From positions 1,946,928 through 2,010,927 of the forward strand of contig NZ_LT984895.1 of NCBI RefSeq assembly GCF_900258505.1: a DNA stretch of 64,000 bases. Direction: 5' to 3'. The notes under the pieces are model-generated. The model saw nothing but the letters and a program-made list of their open reading frames with translations, searched no databases and was not told where the DNA came from. A program made the translations under genes and the position numbers. Below, in pieces: positions 43,562-52,619 of the stretch. The stretch is from Brachybacterium timonense. Lineage in GTDB: Bacteria; Actinomycetota; Actinomycetes; Actinomycetales; Dermabacteraceae. Position 1 is the stretch's first letter. Each line of letters opens with the position of its first letter.

Positions 43562-44416
43562 TCAGGCCCCACGAGCGACCATCTCCACGAGACGAAGCCC
43601 ATGTGCTTCAAAGTCTTCGTCCCCCACTCCGAATGCCCACACCGCGGTGCCGATAGCCTCCACGATCTGGGCACGGCGCATCTCGTGCCCGCGCAGGTCG
43701 GTACCGTACCCGGTCCAGAACGCCTGCTCGAGTACAGCATCACGCAGGAAATCCTGACGGGAGAGCCGACCTATATCAGTGACGGCAGGGCGGAGCTCAG
43801 CTCGTCCAAAGTCGATCAGCCGCACGCGGCCACTGTCGTCCACCAGCCAGTTTCGCGGCTGGTAATCACCGTGCGTAGGCACAAGCGTCGTTGGCATCGG
43901 GCCCCATGCATCAACCTCCGCGCGGACCACCCTGACCTGCGCCGTCGGAATACGATGCGGTCGCTCGAGCAGCTGGCGGATCTTCTCCCGTTGCCCCGGC
44001 CAATATGTGCCGCCGTCCGGGATCGCCTCAACCGCATGCAGCCGGGCGAGCAGGACACCAGCCTGCTCGTAGGTATGCGGATCGTCCTGCGCGGGGTGCT
44101 CAAGAACGATTCTCCCAGGCAGATGCTCGAAGACAAGAACGTGTGTCTCCGCATCAAGCAAGACGGCCTGTGCGGCGTCCCCAGTGGCAGCGAGAGCCCC
44201 AACCCAGCGACAGTGTGCGGCGATCTCCCGCAGGGCATGGTGATCCGACGGGCTGGTCGCCTTGACAACCAAGCGTCGGCCTTCGTGCACGACCTCGAGA
44301 ACAGTCGCATACTGACCACCCCAGCCGAGATCGGCCACAACTTCCGCACCCGGCAGCTGCCGTTCGAGGAAACGCTTTTGCCGGCTGGACAGAGCAGGGT
44401 GGCTATGCAGCTGCAC
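43562..44416 (-). CDS. Aminoglycoside phosphotransferase-fold kinase
   Basis: 284 residues from GTG 44416. Kinase-like motifs: Lys in VVKATSP, catalytic loop THGDYQPRN (Asp184) and IDFGRAEL in place of DFG. This is the APH/choline-kinase superfamily. Substrate is unknown; many chromosomal members phosphorylate sugars, amino alcohols or antibiotics, so resistance should not be assumed. It converges on rpmB and follows the alcohol dehydrogenase gene by 44 bases on the same strand. Confidence 0.85.
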   Translation of the reverse strand: MQLHSHPALSSRQKRFLERQLPGAEVVADLGWGGQYATVLEVVHEGRRLVVKATSPSDHHALREIAAHCRWVGALAATGDAAQAVLLDAETHVLVFEHLPGRIVLEHPAQDDPHTYEQAGVLLARLHAVEAIPDGGTYWPGQREKIRQLLERPHRIPTAQVRVVRAEVDAWGPMPTTLVPTHGDYQPRNWLVDDSGRVRLIDFGRAELRPAVTDIGRLSRQDFLRDAVLEQAFWTGYGTDLRGHEMRRAQIVEAIGTAVWAFGVGDEDFEAHGLRLVEMVARGA

Positions 44417-44460
44417 GACGTCAGCGTGAGTGCGCCGACGCGACGTACTGTTCGGGGAAC

Positions 44461-45522
44461 TCAGCTGAGCTCCGCTCCGTCGAAGGTCGCGGTGTCGATG
44501 ACCGCGCGGAACTTCACGTCACCATCCACCACGCGGTCGTAGGCAGCGTCGGCTTCCTGCACGCTGATCGTCTCGATCCGGGCAGCAATGCCGTGCTCAG
44601 CGCAGAAGTCCAGCATCTCCTGTGTCTCGCGGATGCCGCCAATATTCGATCCGGCAAGCACCTTGGCGCCACCGATCAGCGAACGGAACGTCAGCGGCTG
44701 CTTCTCGGGCGGCAGACCCACAACCACCATGGCGCCATGCGGGGCGAGCAGACCCAGGTAGGCATCCACGTCGATATCGGCGCTGATCGTGTTGAGGATC
44801 AGGTCGAAGGTCCCACGGTTCTGGTCGAAGAAGCCGTCCTCGGTGGTGGGCAGCACGCGGGCAGCGCCGAGCTCGAGGGCTTCCTTCTCCTTGCTGCGAC
44901 TGCGGGTGAGCACAGTGACGTCGGCACCCATGGCGGCGGCGATCTGCACACCCATGTGGCCAAGGCCGCCCAGGCCCAGAACAGCGACCTTCTTGCCGGG
45001 GCCAGCACCCCAGCGAGCGAGCGGAGAGTATGTGGTGATGCCAGCGCACAACAGGGGCGCGGCGCGATCGAAGGGGATCGCCTCCGGGATGCGGCACACG
45101 AAGCGCTCGTTGACGACGACCTTCTGGCTGTAGCCGCCCTGGGTGATGGTGCCGTCAACATCGGTGGCGTTGTAGGTGCCGACGTTACCGTTCAGGCAGT
45201 TCTGCTCCTGGCCTGCCGCGCACTGCTCGCACTCGCCGCAGGAGTTCACCATGCATCCCACACCCACACGGTCGCCGACGGCAAAGGCAGTGACCTCGGA
45301 GCCGACGGCTTCGACCTCGCCAGCGATCTCATGGCCGACGGTCAGCGGGAAGTGGGCTTCGCCCCACTCATTGCGGATCGTGTGGATATCGCTGTGGCAG
45401 ATACCGGCGGCACGGATCGCGATCACAACGTCATCCGGGCGCGGATCACGGCGCTCGATCTCGGTGACGCGGAACGACTCACTCGGGCCCGTCTTCTGCA
45501 GAGCTTTGACGGTGAAGGGCAT
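44461..45522 (-). CDS. Zinc-dependent NADP(H) alcohol dehydrogenase, cinnamyl/Ahr-like
   Basis: 353 residues. Medium-chain dehydrogenase with catalytic zinc ligands Cys42 (GICHSD), His64/Glu65 (GHEIAG) and a later Cys in LLCAGITTYSPL. The structural zinc is held by C95, C98, C101 and C109. Rossmann motif GLGGLGHMG. Closest by pattern to the YahK/AdhC/Ahr aldehyde reductases, which use NADPH. Physiological substrate unknown. The region upstream is cut by the insertion sequence 117 bases away. Confidence 0.92.
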   Translation of the reverse strand: MPFTVKALQKTGPSESFRVTEIERRDPRPDDVVIAIRAAGICHSDIHTIRNEWGEAHFPLTVGHEIAGEVEAVGSEVTAFAVGDRVGVGCMVNSCGECEQCAAGQEQNCLNGNVGTYNATDVDGTITQGGYSQKVVVNERFVCRIPEAIPFDRAAPLLCAGITTYSPLARWGAGPGKKVAVLGLGGLGHMGVQIAAAMGADVTVLTRSRSKEKEALELGAARVLPTTEDGFFDQNRGTFDLILNTISADIDVDAYLGLLAPHGAMVVVGLPPEKQPLTFRSLIGGAKVLAGSNIGGIRETQEMLDFCAEHGIAARIETISVQEADAAYDRVVDGDVKFRAVIDTATFDGAELS

Positions 45523-45730
45523 GGCACTCTCCTTCGTTCGGGGCGTTCCATCAGCCTACGCAGTGCGGAACGCTGATACCGCCGCCTGGGCTGTCCAGCG
45601 CCATGACAGCGGTTCTCGCGAGCTCGAAAGGCCAGGTGGGTTATAGGCCAGATTGTGTGTATGGATCCGGCTGATTCTGGACCCTGACCTGGGGGTTTAG
45701 GGGTGTTGACATGCTTTGGAAGCATGTTGG

Positions 45731-46893
45731 GTGTCGCCTCCTGGTAATCGGCCTCGGTGTCGTGTATGTGATCAGTCCCTGGTCAAGAGCGGGAAGACCT
45801 CAGCGGGGCGGACGAGGTGGCGGTGTCGCTCCTGCGGCTCCAGCACCGTCCTGGACCGTCCCGACATCAGCCGACGAGCTGAGCTGGAGTGGTTCCATGC
45901 CTGGCTGCTGAAGGGCGAGAGGCCACCGGCCTCGGCCGGCAGCGATCGCACGCTCCGCCGCCGTCTGCGCTGGTGCTGGCGTATCGAGGTCCCGCCGCCA
46001 CTGCCCACGGGCGAGCTCCACGACGTGGTCATGCTCGATGGCACCTGCTTCCAGAACTGGTGCCTGCTGATCGCGACTAACGGTCATTACGTGCTGGACT
46101 GGCAGTGGTGCGACCGGGAGAAGAAGATCGCCTGGGCTCAGATCCTGCAGCGCTGGCCCGCACCACGTCTGGTCGTCACAGACGGTGGAACGGGACTGCA
46201 CGCAGCCGTGCACGAGCACTGGCCCCAAGCACGCGTCCAACGCTGCTACTTCCACATCTTCCAGAACGTCCGCCGCTACACCACGCTTGCCCCACGCCTC
46301 GAGGCCGGGAGGCAGATCCTGGCACTGACCAGGGCGCTCATGAAGATTCAGAACCTCGATCAGGCCGCTCTCTGGCTCGGTGCCTACGCGTCCTGGGAAG
46401 CACGCTGGAACGAGTTCCTCCGCCACCGCACCTACGCACGAACCGGCACAGAACGCCCGAGCTCGGTGCCGCTGGACAAGCCGTGGTGGTACACGCACCG
46501 AGACCTCCGCAGTGTTCGTGGCTTGTTCCGCGGCCTGATCAAGCACGAGAACCTCTTCGCCTGGCTCGCACTCGCCCCCGACATCGACAAGCCGCTGCCC
46601 CGGACGACATCACCCTGGAAGGCGCTCAGAACACGGCCGTCAAGGACCTCCTGCGGCGACACCGCGGAATGCCCGCGGACCACGCCAGACGAGCCGCGGA
46701 ATGGCTCCTGGACTCCCTCACCGCAACCCCACGAGAGCCCTGGTCACTCGCACGCGAAGAGCACTGGAAACCGCCACCAGCGCGACCGGCGATCACTCCA
46801 GGCCCGGAGCCCGGCCCCACCCTCGGCACCAGCTTCTCCTGGGAAGACGGCAACGGAATCCAACACGGCTGGGCCGGCCGAACACACCCCTGA
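45731..46893 (+). pseudogene. IS1249-like transposase, frameshifted
   Basis: Starting at GTG 45731, the N-terminus has a four-cysteine zinc ribbon (RCRVCDQSL, WRCRSCGSS), followed by an IS256-like DDE domain: LDGT, VVTDGGTG and RCYFHIFQNVRR. The first frame loses homology near 46605 after KPLPRTT. The expected continuation, TLEGAQNTAVKDLLRRHRGM to the end at GRTHP, is in another frame up to 46893. A one-base deletion explains it; programmed frameshifting or a sequencing error are alternatives. The expected full length would be about 387 residues. Confidence 0.75.
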
Positions 46894-46921
46894 CCCCGCC
46901 ACGACACGCCCCGGCCATACA

Positions 46922-46959
46922 CTCATTTTGGCCAATAACCCTCATTTTGGCCAATAACC
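46922..46959. repeat. 19-bp tandem duplication at the right end of the IS
   Basis: CTCATTTTGGCCAATAACC occurs twice without a gap (46922-46940 and 46941-46959). The unit matches the outermost part of the right inverted repeat, so the IS right end exists in two overlapping versions. Confidence 0.85.
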
Positions 46960-47004
46960 CGGACACGTCCCCGGGGTGCTAGCGCCTGATGCCCCAGAGC
47001 GCAT

Positions 47005-47045
47005 GCGAAGGCCCCCTCAGGATCAGGGCCCGAGGGGGCCTTCGC
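47005..47045. terminator. Strong hairpin downstream of thiL
   Basis: Perfect 14-bp arms GCGAAGGCCCCCTC (47005-47018) and their complement (47032-47045) with a 13-base loop. It lies about 190 bases beyond the thiL stop on the - strand and just right of the IS. Bases 47046-47234 hold no supported gene. Confidence 0.6.
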
Positions 47046-47234
47046 GCTCCCAATGAGAGAGCAACGCTAGGGCGGCACCAAGGTTCTGCGGGCTCATCTC
47101 GTCCCGCACAGTCCCCTCGGCCTCCTGGGTGCACCCGCTCTCGCTGGCTCCAGGCAGTTGCCGCACGACAGATGCTACCCGACCTTCTCGACCGATGAAA
47201 GGGCGGTGGCTTGCCTTTTCGGGGTGATGCACGG

Positions 47235-48308
47235 TCAGGCGAAGTGGTCCCAGCCCTGGGAAGGCAGCGGAGCACCATCCAGCAAAACAGCGGGTTGCTC
47301 ACCGTCGCGCGGTGCGCGTGCCTGACCGATCTGTCTGAATCCCGCGGGGACTGCTCCCGCGGAGAAGGACGCAAGCAGGGCGTGTTCCTCGCCGCCGTGC
47401 AGCACCCAGTCCCAGGGATCGGCATTGAGCTCATGGGCGAGAGGTCGTAAAGCCTCGGCATCGGTGGCGAGCACCGCGCGGTCAAGTTCGAGCACGATGT
47501 TGCTTGCACTCGCGATCCGGGCGGCGTCGCGGCTCAACCCGTCGGAAAGATCCATCATGGCGCGGGCACGGCGGCCACTGCCCCAGCCGATCGACAGATC
47601 CGGATCGGGCGCGTTATGCCACAGCAGCAGCTCCTCAGCCCCGGGGGTGGCCACGTCGATGAGCTGCACGCGGAGTGCGCCGTGCTCGTCGGTGGCGATG
47701 CGGCAGCGGTCAGCGAGCACGAGGGCAAGTCCCGCCGCAGAGCGTCCCAGCTGCGCCGTGCCGATGGCGAGCACATCACCGGGGCGGGCCCCGCTGCGCA
47801 GCACTGGGGGCTGCCCTTCCTCGAGAGTGCCGAGTGCGGTGAGGGTGAGGCTGAGGGCATCACCGGTGCCCATATCGCCGCCGACGAGTTCGGCACCCCA
47901 ACGCTGTGACTGTTCGGTGAGGCCGACGGTGATCTGCGTGAGCACGTCGGTGGGCGTTCCCGCGGGAACGCTCACGGCAGCTAGCAGCGCGAGAGGACGG
48001 GCCCCCATAGCCGCCACATCCGCCAGGTTCTGCACGGCGGCCTTGCGGCCGATCAGCACCGGAGCTGTCGTGTGCGGGAGGAAGTCGACGCCCTGGACGA
48101 GCGTGTCGGTGGTCGCGACGATCCGGCCGGTGGGCACGCGCAGCACGGCGGCGTCGTCGCCGGGGCCGACCTCGAGCCACTCCGGTGAGGAGGCGGGAGC
48201 GGCCGTGGAGAGGATCCGCTGCAGGATCGCCTGCTCCGAGTGGGCAGCACTGGACCCGGTGGCATCGGGATGCCCGGGCCCATCGAAGACAGCGCGTGGT
48301 GGTGTCAT
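47235..48308 (-). CDS. thiL: Thiamine-monophosphate kinase
   Basis: 357 residues from ATG 48308. Signature GPGDDAAVLRVP, the VATTDTLVQGVDF metal site, AAMGARP, GGDMGTGDALS and DLSDGLSRDA place it clearly in ThiL. It phosphorylates thiamine monophosphate to the active pyrophosphate. It stands alone, divergent from the DUF3515 gene; the intervening 74 bases must hold both promoters. Confidence 0.95.
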   Translation of the reverse strand: MTPPRAVFDGPGHPDATGSSAAHSEQAILQRILSTAAPASSPEWLEVGPGDDAAVLRVPTGRIVATTDTLVQGVDFLPHTTAPVLIGRKAAVQNLADVAAMGARPLALLAAVSVPAGTPTDVLTQITVGLTEQSQRWGAELVGGDMGTGDALSLTLTALGTLEEGQPPVLRSGARPGDVLAIGTAQLGRSAAGLALVLADRCRIATDEHGALRVQLIDVATPGAEELLLWHNAPDPDLSIGWGSGRRARAMMDLSDGLSRDAARIASASNIVLELDRAVLATDAEALRPLAHELNADPWDWVLHGGEEHALLASFSAGAVPAGFRQIGQARAPRDGEQPAVLLDGAPLPSQGWDHFA

Positions 48309-48382
48309 GCTCTAAGTGTGCCTGCGGGCAGCCCGGCTAGGCTGATGTGCGTCCCGCAGGCCGCATCACACAGGAGATACGC

Positions 48383-48997
48383 ATGTCAGCTCTCCGCCGC
48401 TCCCGTCGTCGCCGCGCTGGGCTCGGCGGTGTCGTTCGGGGCCGGCGCATGCGGGAGCGGACTGTGCCGGACCGGGCTCAATCGGAGTGGACTACCCGGG
48501 GACATGGTGTTCTGAGTCGGTTTGTTCGCTGTGGCGCTGTGCTGTGCGGCACTGGGCTCGCTATCGCTCTTGCTGGCTGCGGTCTGGTCACCGTCCCGCA
48601 AGGGCCTGATGCCGCCGATCCCGCCTGCGCCGATATCGTCCAGGGCGCTCCCGCGATGATGCTCGAACAGTCCCGTACAGAGACCAGCTCGCAAGGCACC
48701 GTCGCATGGGGGCGCGGCGCTGATGCGGTGGTGCTGCGCTGCGGGGTTACGCCACCAGGCCCCACCGCGGATATGTGCACCCGCTTAGGCAGCGACGGTG
48801 TGGAGGTCGACTGGATCGTCCGTGAGGAGGGCGGCATCGTGCACTTCACGACCTACGGCCGCACACCAGCGGTGGACGTGACAGTGCCGCGCTCCCTCGC
48901 CCCGGACCAGCCTTCGGCAGTTCCGCTCGAGATGGGCCGCACGATCACGGCAATCCCGGCGACGGACTACTGCGTCGGTCCGACCGACGCGGGCTGA
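48383..48997 (+). CDS. DUF3515 lipoprotein
   Basis: 204 residues from ATG 48383, supported by AGGAGATA. A long basic N-terminus precedes the hydrophobic signal segment and a lipobox LAGC near residue 67, an unusually late position; a start closer to the helix would be more typical but no better ribosome binding site is seen. The mature part contains two disulphide-capable cysteines (VVLRCG and MCTRLG) and ends TDYCVG. DUF3515 proteins lie next to thiL or ddl in many actinobacteria. Function unknown, probably membrane-anchored outside the cell. Confidence 0.8.
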   Translation: MSALRRSRRRRAGLGGVVRGRRMRERTVPDRAQSEWTTRGHGVLSRFVRCGAVLCGTGLAIALAGCGLVTVPQGPDAADPACADIVQGAPAMMLEQSRTETSSQGTVAWGRGADAVVLRCGVTPPGPTADMCTRLGSDGVEVDWIVREEGGIVHFTTYGRTPAVDVTVPRSLAPDQPSAVPLEMGRTITAIPATDYCVGPTDAG

Positions 48998-49151
48998 GGA
49001 GCAGGGCCCGCGGCATCCCTTTCCCAGCGCCGACCGGGCTGTGCGCTGACCGACCTCGCCGCCGGCCAGGTCCAGCGTCCACCAGACTCGGCATTGTCCG
49101 CACCAAGGGATGCCCGGCCTCAGCCTCGGCCAGAATCAGCGTTCACCAGAT

Positions 49152-50270
49152 TCAGCGCAGGCCGATGCGGCGTTCGAGTGCCTGGTCGATCAGGTCACTG
49201 ATCAGATCGGAGTAGCTGAGGTCCATCGCCTGCCACAGCACCGGGAACATGGAGAACGGCGTGAATCCGGGCATGGTGTTCACCTCGTTGACCAGCACCC
49301 GACCGTCGGCCGTGACGAAGGTGTCCACCCGCGCTAAGCCCTCCAGATGCAGCGCCGTGAACGCGCGAGCTGCCACGTCCCGCACAGCATCCAGCTGCTG
49401 TGTCGGCAGAGAAGCGGGCACCTCGATGCTGATCGTGCCCTTGCCGAAGTACTTCGACTCGTAGTCGTAGAAGTCGAGGTCCGCGCCGACGGCTACCTCG
49501 CCCGGCACCGTGGTGCGCGGCGCGGCACCGTCCCTACCCTCCAGCACACCGCACTCGACCTCGCGTCCGTCGATGCCCTGTTCCACGAGCACCACCGGGT
49601 CAATCGCGAATGCCGTCTCAAGCGCCGCATCCAGCTGCCCGCGCTCGTTCACACGGGAAACGCCCAGGCTGGACCCGGCCCGCGCAGGCTTGACGAACAG
49701 CGGCAGCTCCAGCGCCTCGGCTGCACGGTGCGTTCGTTGCGGATCACGTCGATGCACCGCGTCGCGCACCACGATGCCGGGGGCACAGGGAATGCCCGCG
49801 GCCTCCAGCACGGTCTTGGTCATCGACTTGTCCATCGCCAGCGCTGAGGCGAGCACACCTGAGCCCACGTACGGCACATCCAGCAGATCCAGTGCGCCCT
49901 GAATGGTCCCGTCTTCGCCGTACGGGCCGTGCAGCAGCGGGAACACGACATCGATCTGGGCGGCGTCCTCCACACGACCGTCCTCACGAATCACGCGCAG
50001 CGTGCAGCGGTCCCCGGCGCGATGAACCCGAGCCGGCAGCAACACCTCGGGCCCGTCGGCGGTCACCTGTGGCGCTTTCCCGTCGTGCATCGTCCATGCC
50101 GCCGGGTCATCGCTCGCAAGCACGTAGCGACCATCGGCGGTCACGCCGATCGCGATCACGTCGTACCGGTCCCGGTCGATCGCGCCGAGGATGCCGCCAG
50201 CGGTGATACAGGAGATACCGTGCTCCCCGCTACGGCCGCCGAAGAGAAGAGCAACGGTGGGTCGAGTCAT
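49152..50270 (-). CDS. ddl: D-alanine-D-alanine ligase
   Basis: 372 residues from ATG 50270; GTG 50288, overlapping the gpsA stop, is an alternative. ATP-grasp enzyme: LFGGRSGEHGISC at the N-terminus, HGPYGEDGTIQG, the loop with YDYESKYF whose tyrosine is typical of true D-Ala-D-Ala ligases, and the metal site VNEVNTMPGFT. Makes the peptidoglycan terminal dipeptide. Last gene of the murA-plsC-gpsA-ddl operon. Confidence 0.96.
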   Translation of the reverse strand: MTRPTVALLFGGRSGEHGISCITAGGILGAIDRDRYDVIAIGVTADGRYVLASDDPAAWTMHDGKAPQVTADGPEVLLPARVHRAGDRCTLRVIREDGRVEDAAQIDVVFPLLHGPYGEDGTIQGALDLLDVPYVGSGVLASALAMDKSMTKTVLEAAGIPCAPGIVVRDAVHRRDPQRTHRAAEALELPLFVKPARAGSSLGVSRVNERGQLDAALETAFAIDPVVLVEQGIDGREVECGVLEGRDGAAPRTTVPGEVAVGADLDFYDYESKYFGKGTISIEVPASLPTQQLDAVRDVAARAFTALHLEGLARVDTFVTADGRVLVNEVNTMPGFTPFSMFPVLWQAMDLSYSDLISDLIDQALERRIGLR

Positions 50271-50284
50271 GGATCCGAGGGTAA

Positions 50285-51292
50285 TCACTCCGGACGCACC
50301 GACCGTGACAGCAGCGCGGCGGTGACATCGGTGATCTTCGCCTGGCGGTCCACGACGTCCACGACGGCCGTGGTCAGCGGCATATCGACGCCGAGGGCAC
50401 GGGCGAGGTCCGACACGGCTCGGGCAGTCGCGACACCCTCCGCTGTCTGACCCACCTCAGCCATCGCCTGCTCGAGGTTGAGGCCACGGCCGAGTCCCTC
50501 CCCCAAGCGATGGTTGCGCGAGAGCGGAGAAGCGCAGGTCGCCACCAGATCTCCCATGCCGGCGAGGCCAGCGAAGGTGTCCCGCTTGCCCCCGAGGGCG
50601 GTCCCCAGGCGTGTGATCTCCGCCAGTCCCCGTGTGATCAGGCTCGCGATGGTGTTCTGCCCGTGGCCGAGGCCGGAGGCGGCGCCGACGACGATCGCGA
50701 TCACGTTCTTGACCGCGCCCGCGATCTCGACGCCGATCACATCATCCGAGGTGTAGGCGCGCAGGTAGGGTGCGTCGCACCAGGCAGCGACCCGTTCGAC
50801 CACTTGCGCGTCAGCGCCCGCGATCACGGTGCCGCAGGGGCGACGCTGCGCGATCTCGGCAGAAAGATTCGGGCCTGAGAGCACGGTGAAGAGTTCTGGG
50901 CCGACGGCGATCTCGTCGGCGAGGATCTGGCTGATCCGGGCGTCGGTGCCGCGCTCGATGCCTTTGACGAGGGAGAGGACGGGGATATCGAACGCCGTGA
51001 CCTGTCCGGCGGACCGCCAACCGCGCAGCGTCTCGCGCAGCACCTGAGCGGGGATTGCCACCACGGCACCATCGGCGCCGTCGAGTGCCGCAGCGATATC
51101 CGCGGTCGCGGTGATCGAGGAGGGCAGGTCATGTTCCCCCAGGTAGCCCGGATTGCGGTGCTGCTCACGAATCTGGGTGGCCGTCTCCTCCCGACGCGCC
51201 CAGAGCACAACCTCGCATCCAGCATCCGCAAGGACCTGGGCGAACACTGTTCCCCAGCTCCCCGCGCCCAGGACCGCAAGACGCGTGCTCAT
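50285..51292 (-). CDS. gpsA: Glycerol-3-phosphate dehydrogenase [NAD(P)+]
   Basis: 335 residues. N-terminal dinucleotide motif LGAGSWG (residues 8-14), LSGPNLSAEIA and the substrate-binding EIAGAVKNVIAI are all present. Makes sn-glycerol-3-phosphate for phospholipid synthesis. The start overlaps the plsC stop as ATGA, placing the backbone supplier next to an acyltransferase. Confidence 0.96.
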   Translation of the reverse strand: MSTRLAVLGAGSWGTVFAQVLADAGCEVVLWARREETATQIREQHRNPGYLGEHDLPSSITATADIAAALDGADGAVVAIPAQVLRETLRGWRSAGQVTAFDIPVLSLVKGIERGTDARISQILADEIAVGPELFTVLSGPNLSAEIAQRRPCGTVIAGADAQVVERVAAWCDAPYLRAYTSDDVIGVEIAGAVKNVIAIVVGAASGLGHGQNTIASLITRGLAEITRLGTALGGKRDTFAGLAGMGDLVATCASPLSRNHRLGEGLGRGLNLEQAMAEVGQTAEGVATARAVSDLARALGVDMPLTTAVVDVVDRQAKITDVTAALLSRSVRPE

Positions 51293-52080
51293 CGTCGGCT
51301 CTCCTTGCGCGGTCGCCGCATGCCGTCCTCGGGGCGGAAGGCATCCATGGTCGGGTCATAGGGCGTGGGCGGTGGTTGGTCACCGCGCAGCGCGGCGATC
51401 AGCTCGGTGATGGTGTCCATGAGCTCCGCCGTCAGGCGGATCTCCGCGTCGTGCTGCGTCTCCCCTGGGCGGGGTTGCGGGACGTACGGCTCGCCGACGT
51501 GCAGGATGATCGTCCTACGCGGTACGAGACGCGGAAACACCGCGCCGACGGGCCAGAACTCACGCGACCCCACGCAGGCGACGGGCACGATCGGCGCACC
51601 GGTGCGCAGGGTGAGGCGGACCGTCCCGAGCCGGGCGCGCATCGGCCACCCCGCAGGATCCCTCGTGTACGTGCCCTCCGGGAAGACCATGACGGAACCG
51701 TCCGCGGAGAGTTCTCGTTCGGCAGCGGCAAGAGCATCGCCACCGCGTCCCGCACCTCGATGCACCGGGATCTGTCGGGTGCGACGCAGCAGCGGGCCGA
51801 GCACGGGGACCTCGAACAGCGAATGCTTGGCGAGGAACCGGGGCGGCACACCCGAGAACTGCAGCAGATAACCGTAGGCGAGAGCGTCAAAGGGTCCCGT
51901 GTGGTTTCCGGCGATCACCATCGGTCCGGCGATATCGAGGCGATGGGCGTTCTCGATGCGCAGGCGCACGAGCGCGCGGATCAGCGGCCGAAGCGGCACC
52001 TGGGCGAGGCTGATCACCAGCCCTGCGCGGCGCGCGGGAGGACGGGCACCGGGAAGATCCCAGCTTCGGGCGAAGCTCAC
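51289..52080 (-). CDS. plsC: 1-acyl-glycerol-3-phosphate acyltransferase (PlsC-like)
   Basis: 263 residues from GTG 52080. The acyltransferase motif GNHTGPFD (H-x4-D) and FPEGTYTR are intact. The N-terminus has a hydrophobic region suited to membrane attachment and the C-terminus is charged and Pro/Arg-rich. Probably makes phosphatidic acid. Overlaps gpsA (ATGA) and the DUF2867 gene (GTGA). Confidence 0.9.
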   Translation of the reverse strand: MSFARSWDLPGARPPARRAGLVISLAQVPLRPLIRALVRLRIENAHRLDIAGPMVIAGNHTGPFDALAYGYLLQFSGVPPRFLAKHSLFEVPVLGPLLRRTRQIPVHRGAGRGGDALAAAERELSADGSVMVFPEGTYTRDPAGWPMRARLGTVRLTLRTGAPIVPVACVGSREFWPVGAVFPRLVPRRTIILHVGEPYVPQPRPGETQHDAEIRLTAELMDTITELIAALRGDQPPPTPYDPTMDAFRPEDGMRRPRKESRR

Positions 52081-52619
52081 TCGGCGCGCGAGGCTGATCG
52101 GGGCAGCAGAGCACGTGGCCCCCGACGGGGCAGGCGCCGCTGCGGGGGCAGCTCGGCCAAGGTACGGCGGCGCAGGGTGGTGGGCGCGCGACGAGCCAGT
52201 GTGTTCACCGCGGCAGCGTGCAGCACACGACGGGGCGCGAACAGCAGGCGTCCGCGCAGGCTGCGGTACTTCACCGCGGTGGTGACCTGCAGCAGCTCGC
52301 CGCCCGGCAAGACACCGACGGCGATGCGAACCTGCAGGTGATCGGAGTCGTCACGGATCAGCGCTTCACCGCCCTCGACCTCATCCACCACATAGGTCTT
52401 CTCCGGTGGCGGCACCATGTCCAGCAGGCGCACCGCCTCATCACGCAGCGCTCGTGCCCCGCGGGTGGACAGCGGCGTGTTCTCGTGAGCGAAGATCGCT
52501 TCAGCCCAGGCGCGCGGATCCGTCTCCTCGCAGCCGCCTGTCGGGACGATCACCACATCGCAGTAGTCGGGCACAGGGATGTCCCGCAACGCGATCGAGG
52601 CGGCCGGCGAGCTGCTCAT
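52077..52619 (-). CDS. DUF2867-like protein
   Basis: 180 residues from ATG 52619 (ATGA overlap with murA). The N-terminal half includes IPVPDYCDVVIVP and DPRAWAEAIF, resembling DUF2867 proteins. The C-terminal 60 residues are strongly basic (RRAPTTLRRRTLAELPPQRR). No catalytic motif is clear and the family assignment is tentative. Tight overlap on both sides ties it to cell-envelope synthesis. Confidence 0.65.
   Translation of the reverse strand: MSSSPAASIALRDIPVPDYCDVVIVPTGGCEETDPRAWAEAIFAHENTPLSTRGARALRDEAVRLLDMVPPPEKTYVVDEVEGGEALIRDDSDHLQVRIAVGVLPGGELLQVTTAVKYRSLRGRLLFAPRRVLHAAAVNTLARRAPTTLRRRTLAELPPQRRLPRRGPRALLPRSASRAE

Larger units (their letters stand above)
45639..46959 (+). mobile_element. 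IS1249-like insertion sequence (IS256 group)
   Basis: About 1.32 kb. Imperfect terminal inverted repeats are visible: left GGTTATAGGCCAGATTGTGT and, read on the other strand, right GGTTATTGGCCAAAATGAGT, both continuing into GTATGG and CCGG. The last 19 bases at the right end are duplicated in tandem. The flanks show no clear target duplication. It carries one transposase reading frame broken by a frameshift, so it is probably not autonomously active. Confidence 0.75.

Noticed and set aside
43562-44416. Antibiotic resistance gene
   Set aside because: The kinase fold is clear but the sequence does not match a known resistance enzyme by any motif I can see, and the gene sits in ordinary chromosomal context.
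46979-47509. 176-residue - strand frame beside the IS
   Set aside because: It overlaps the terminator hairpin and the end of thiL, and its composition is not protein-like.
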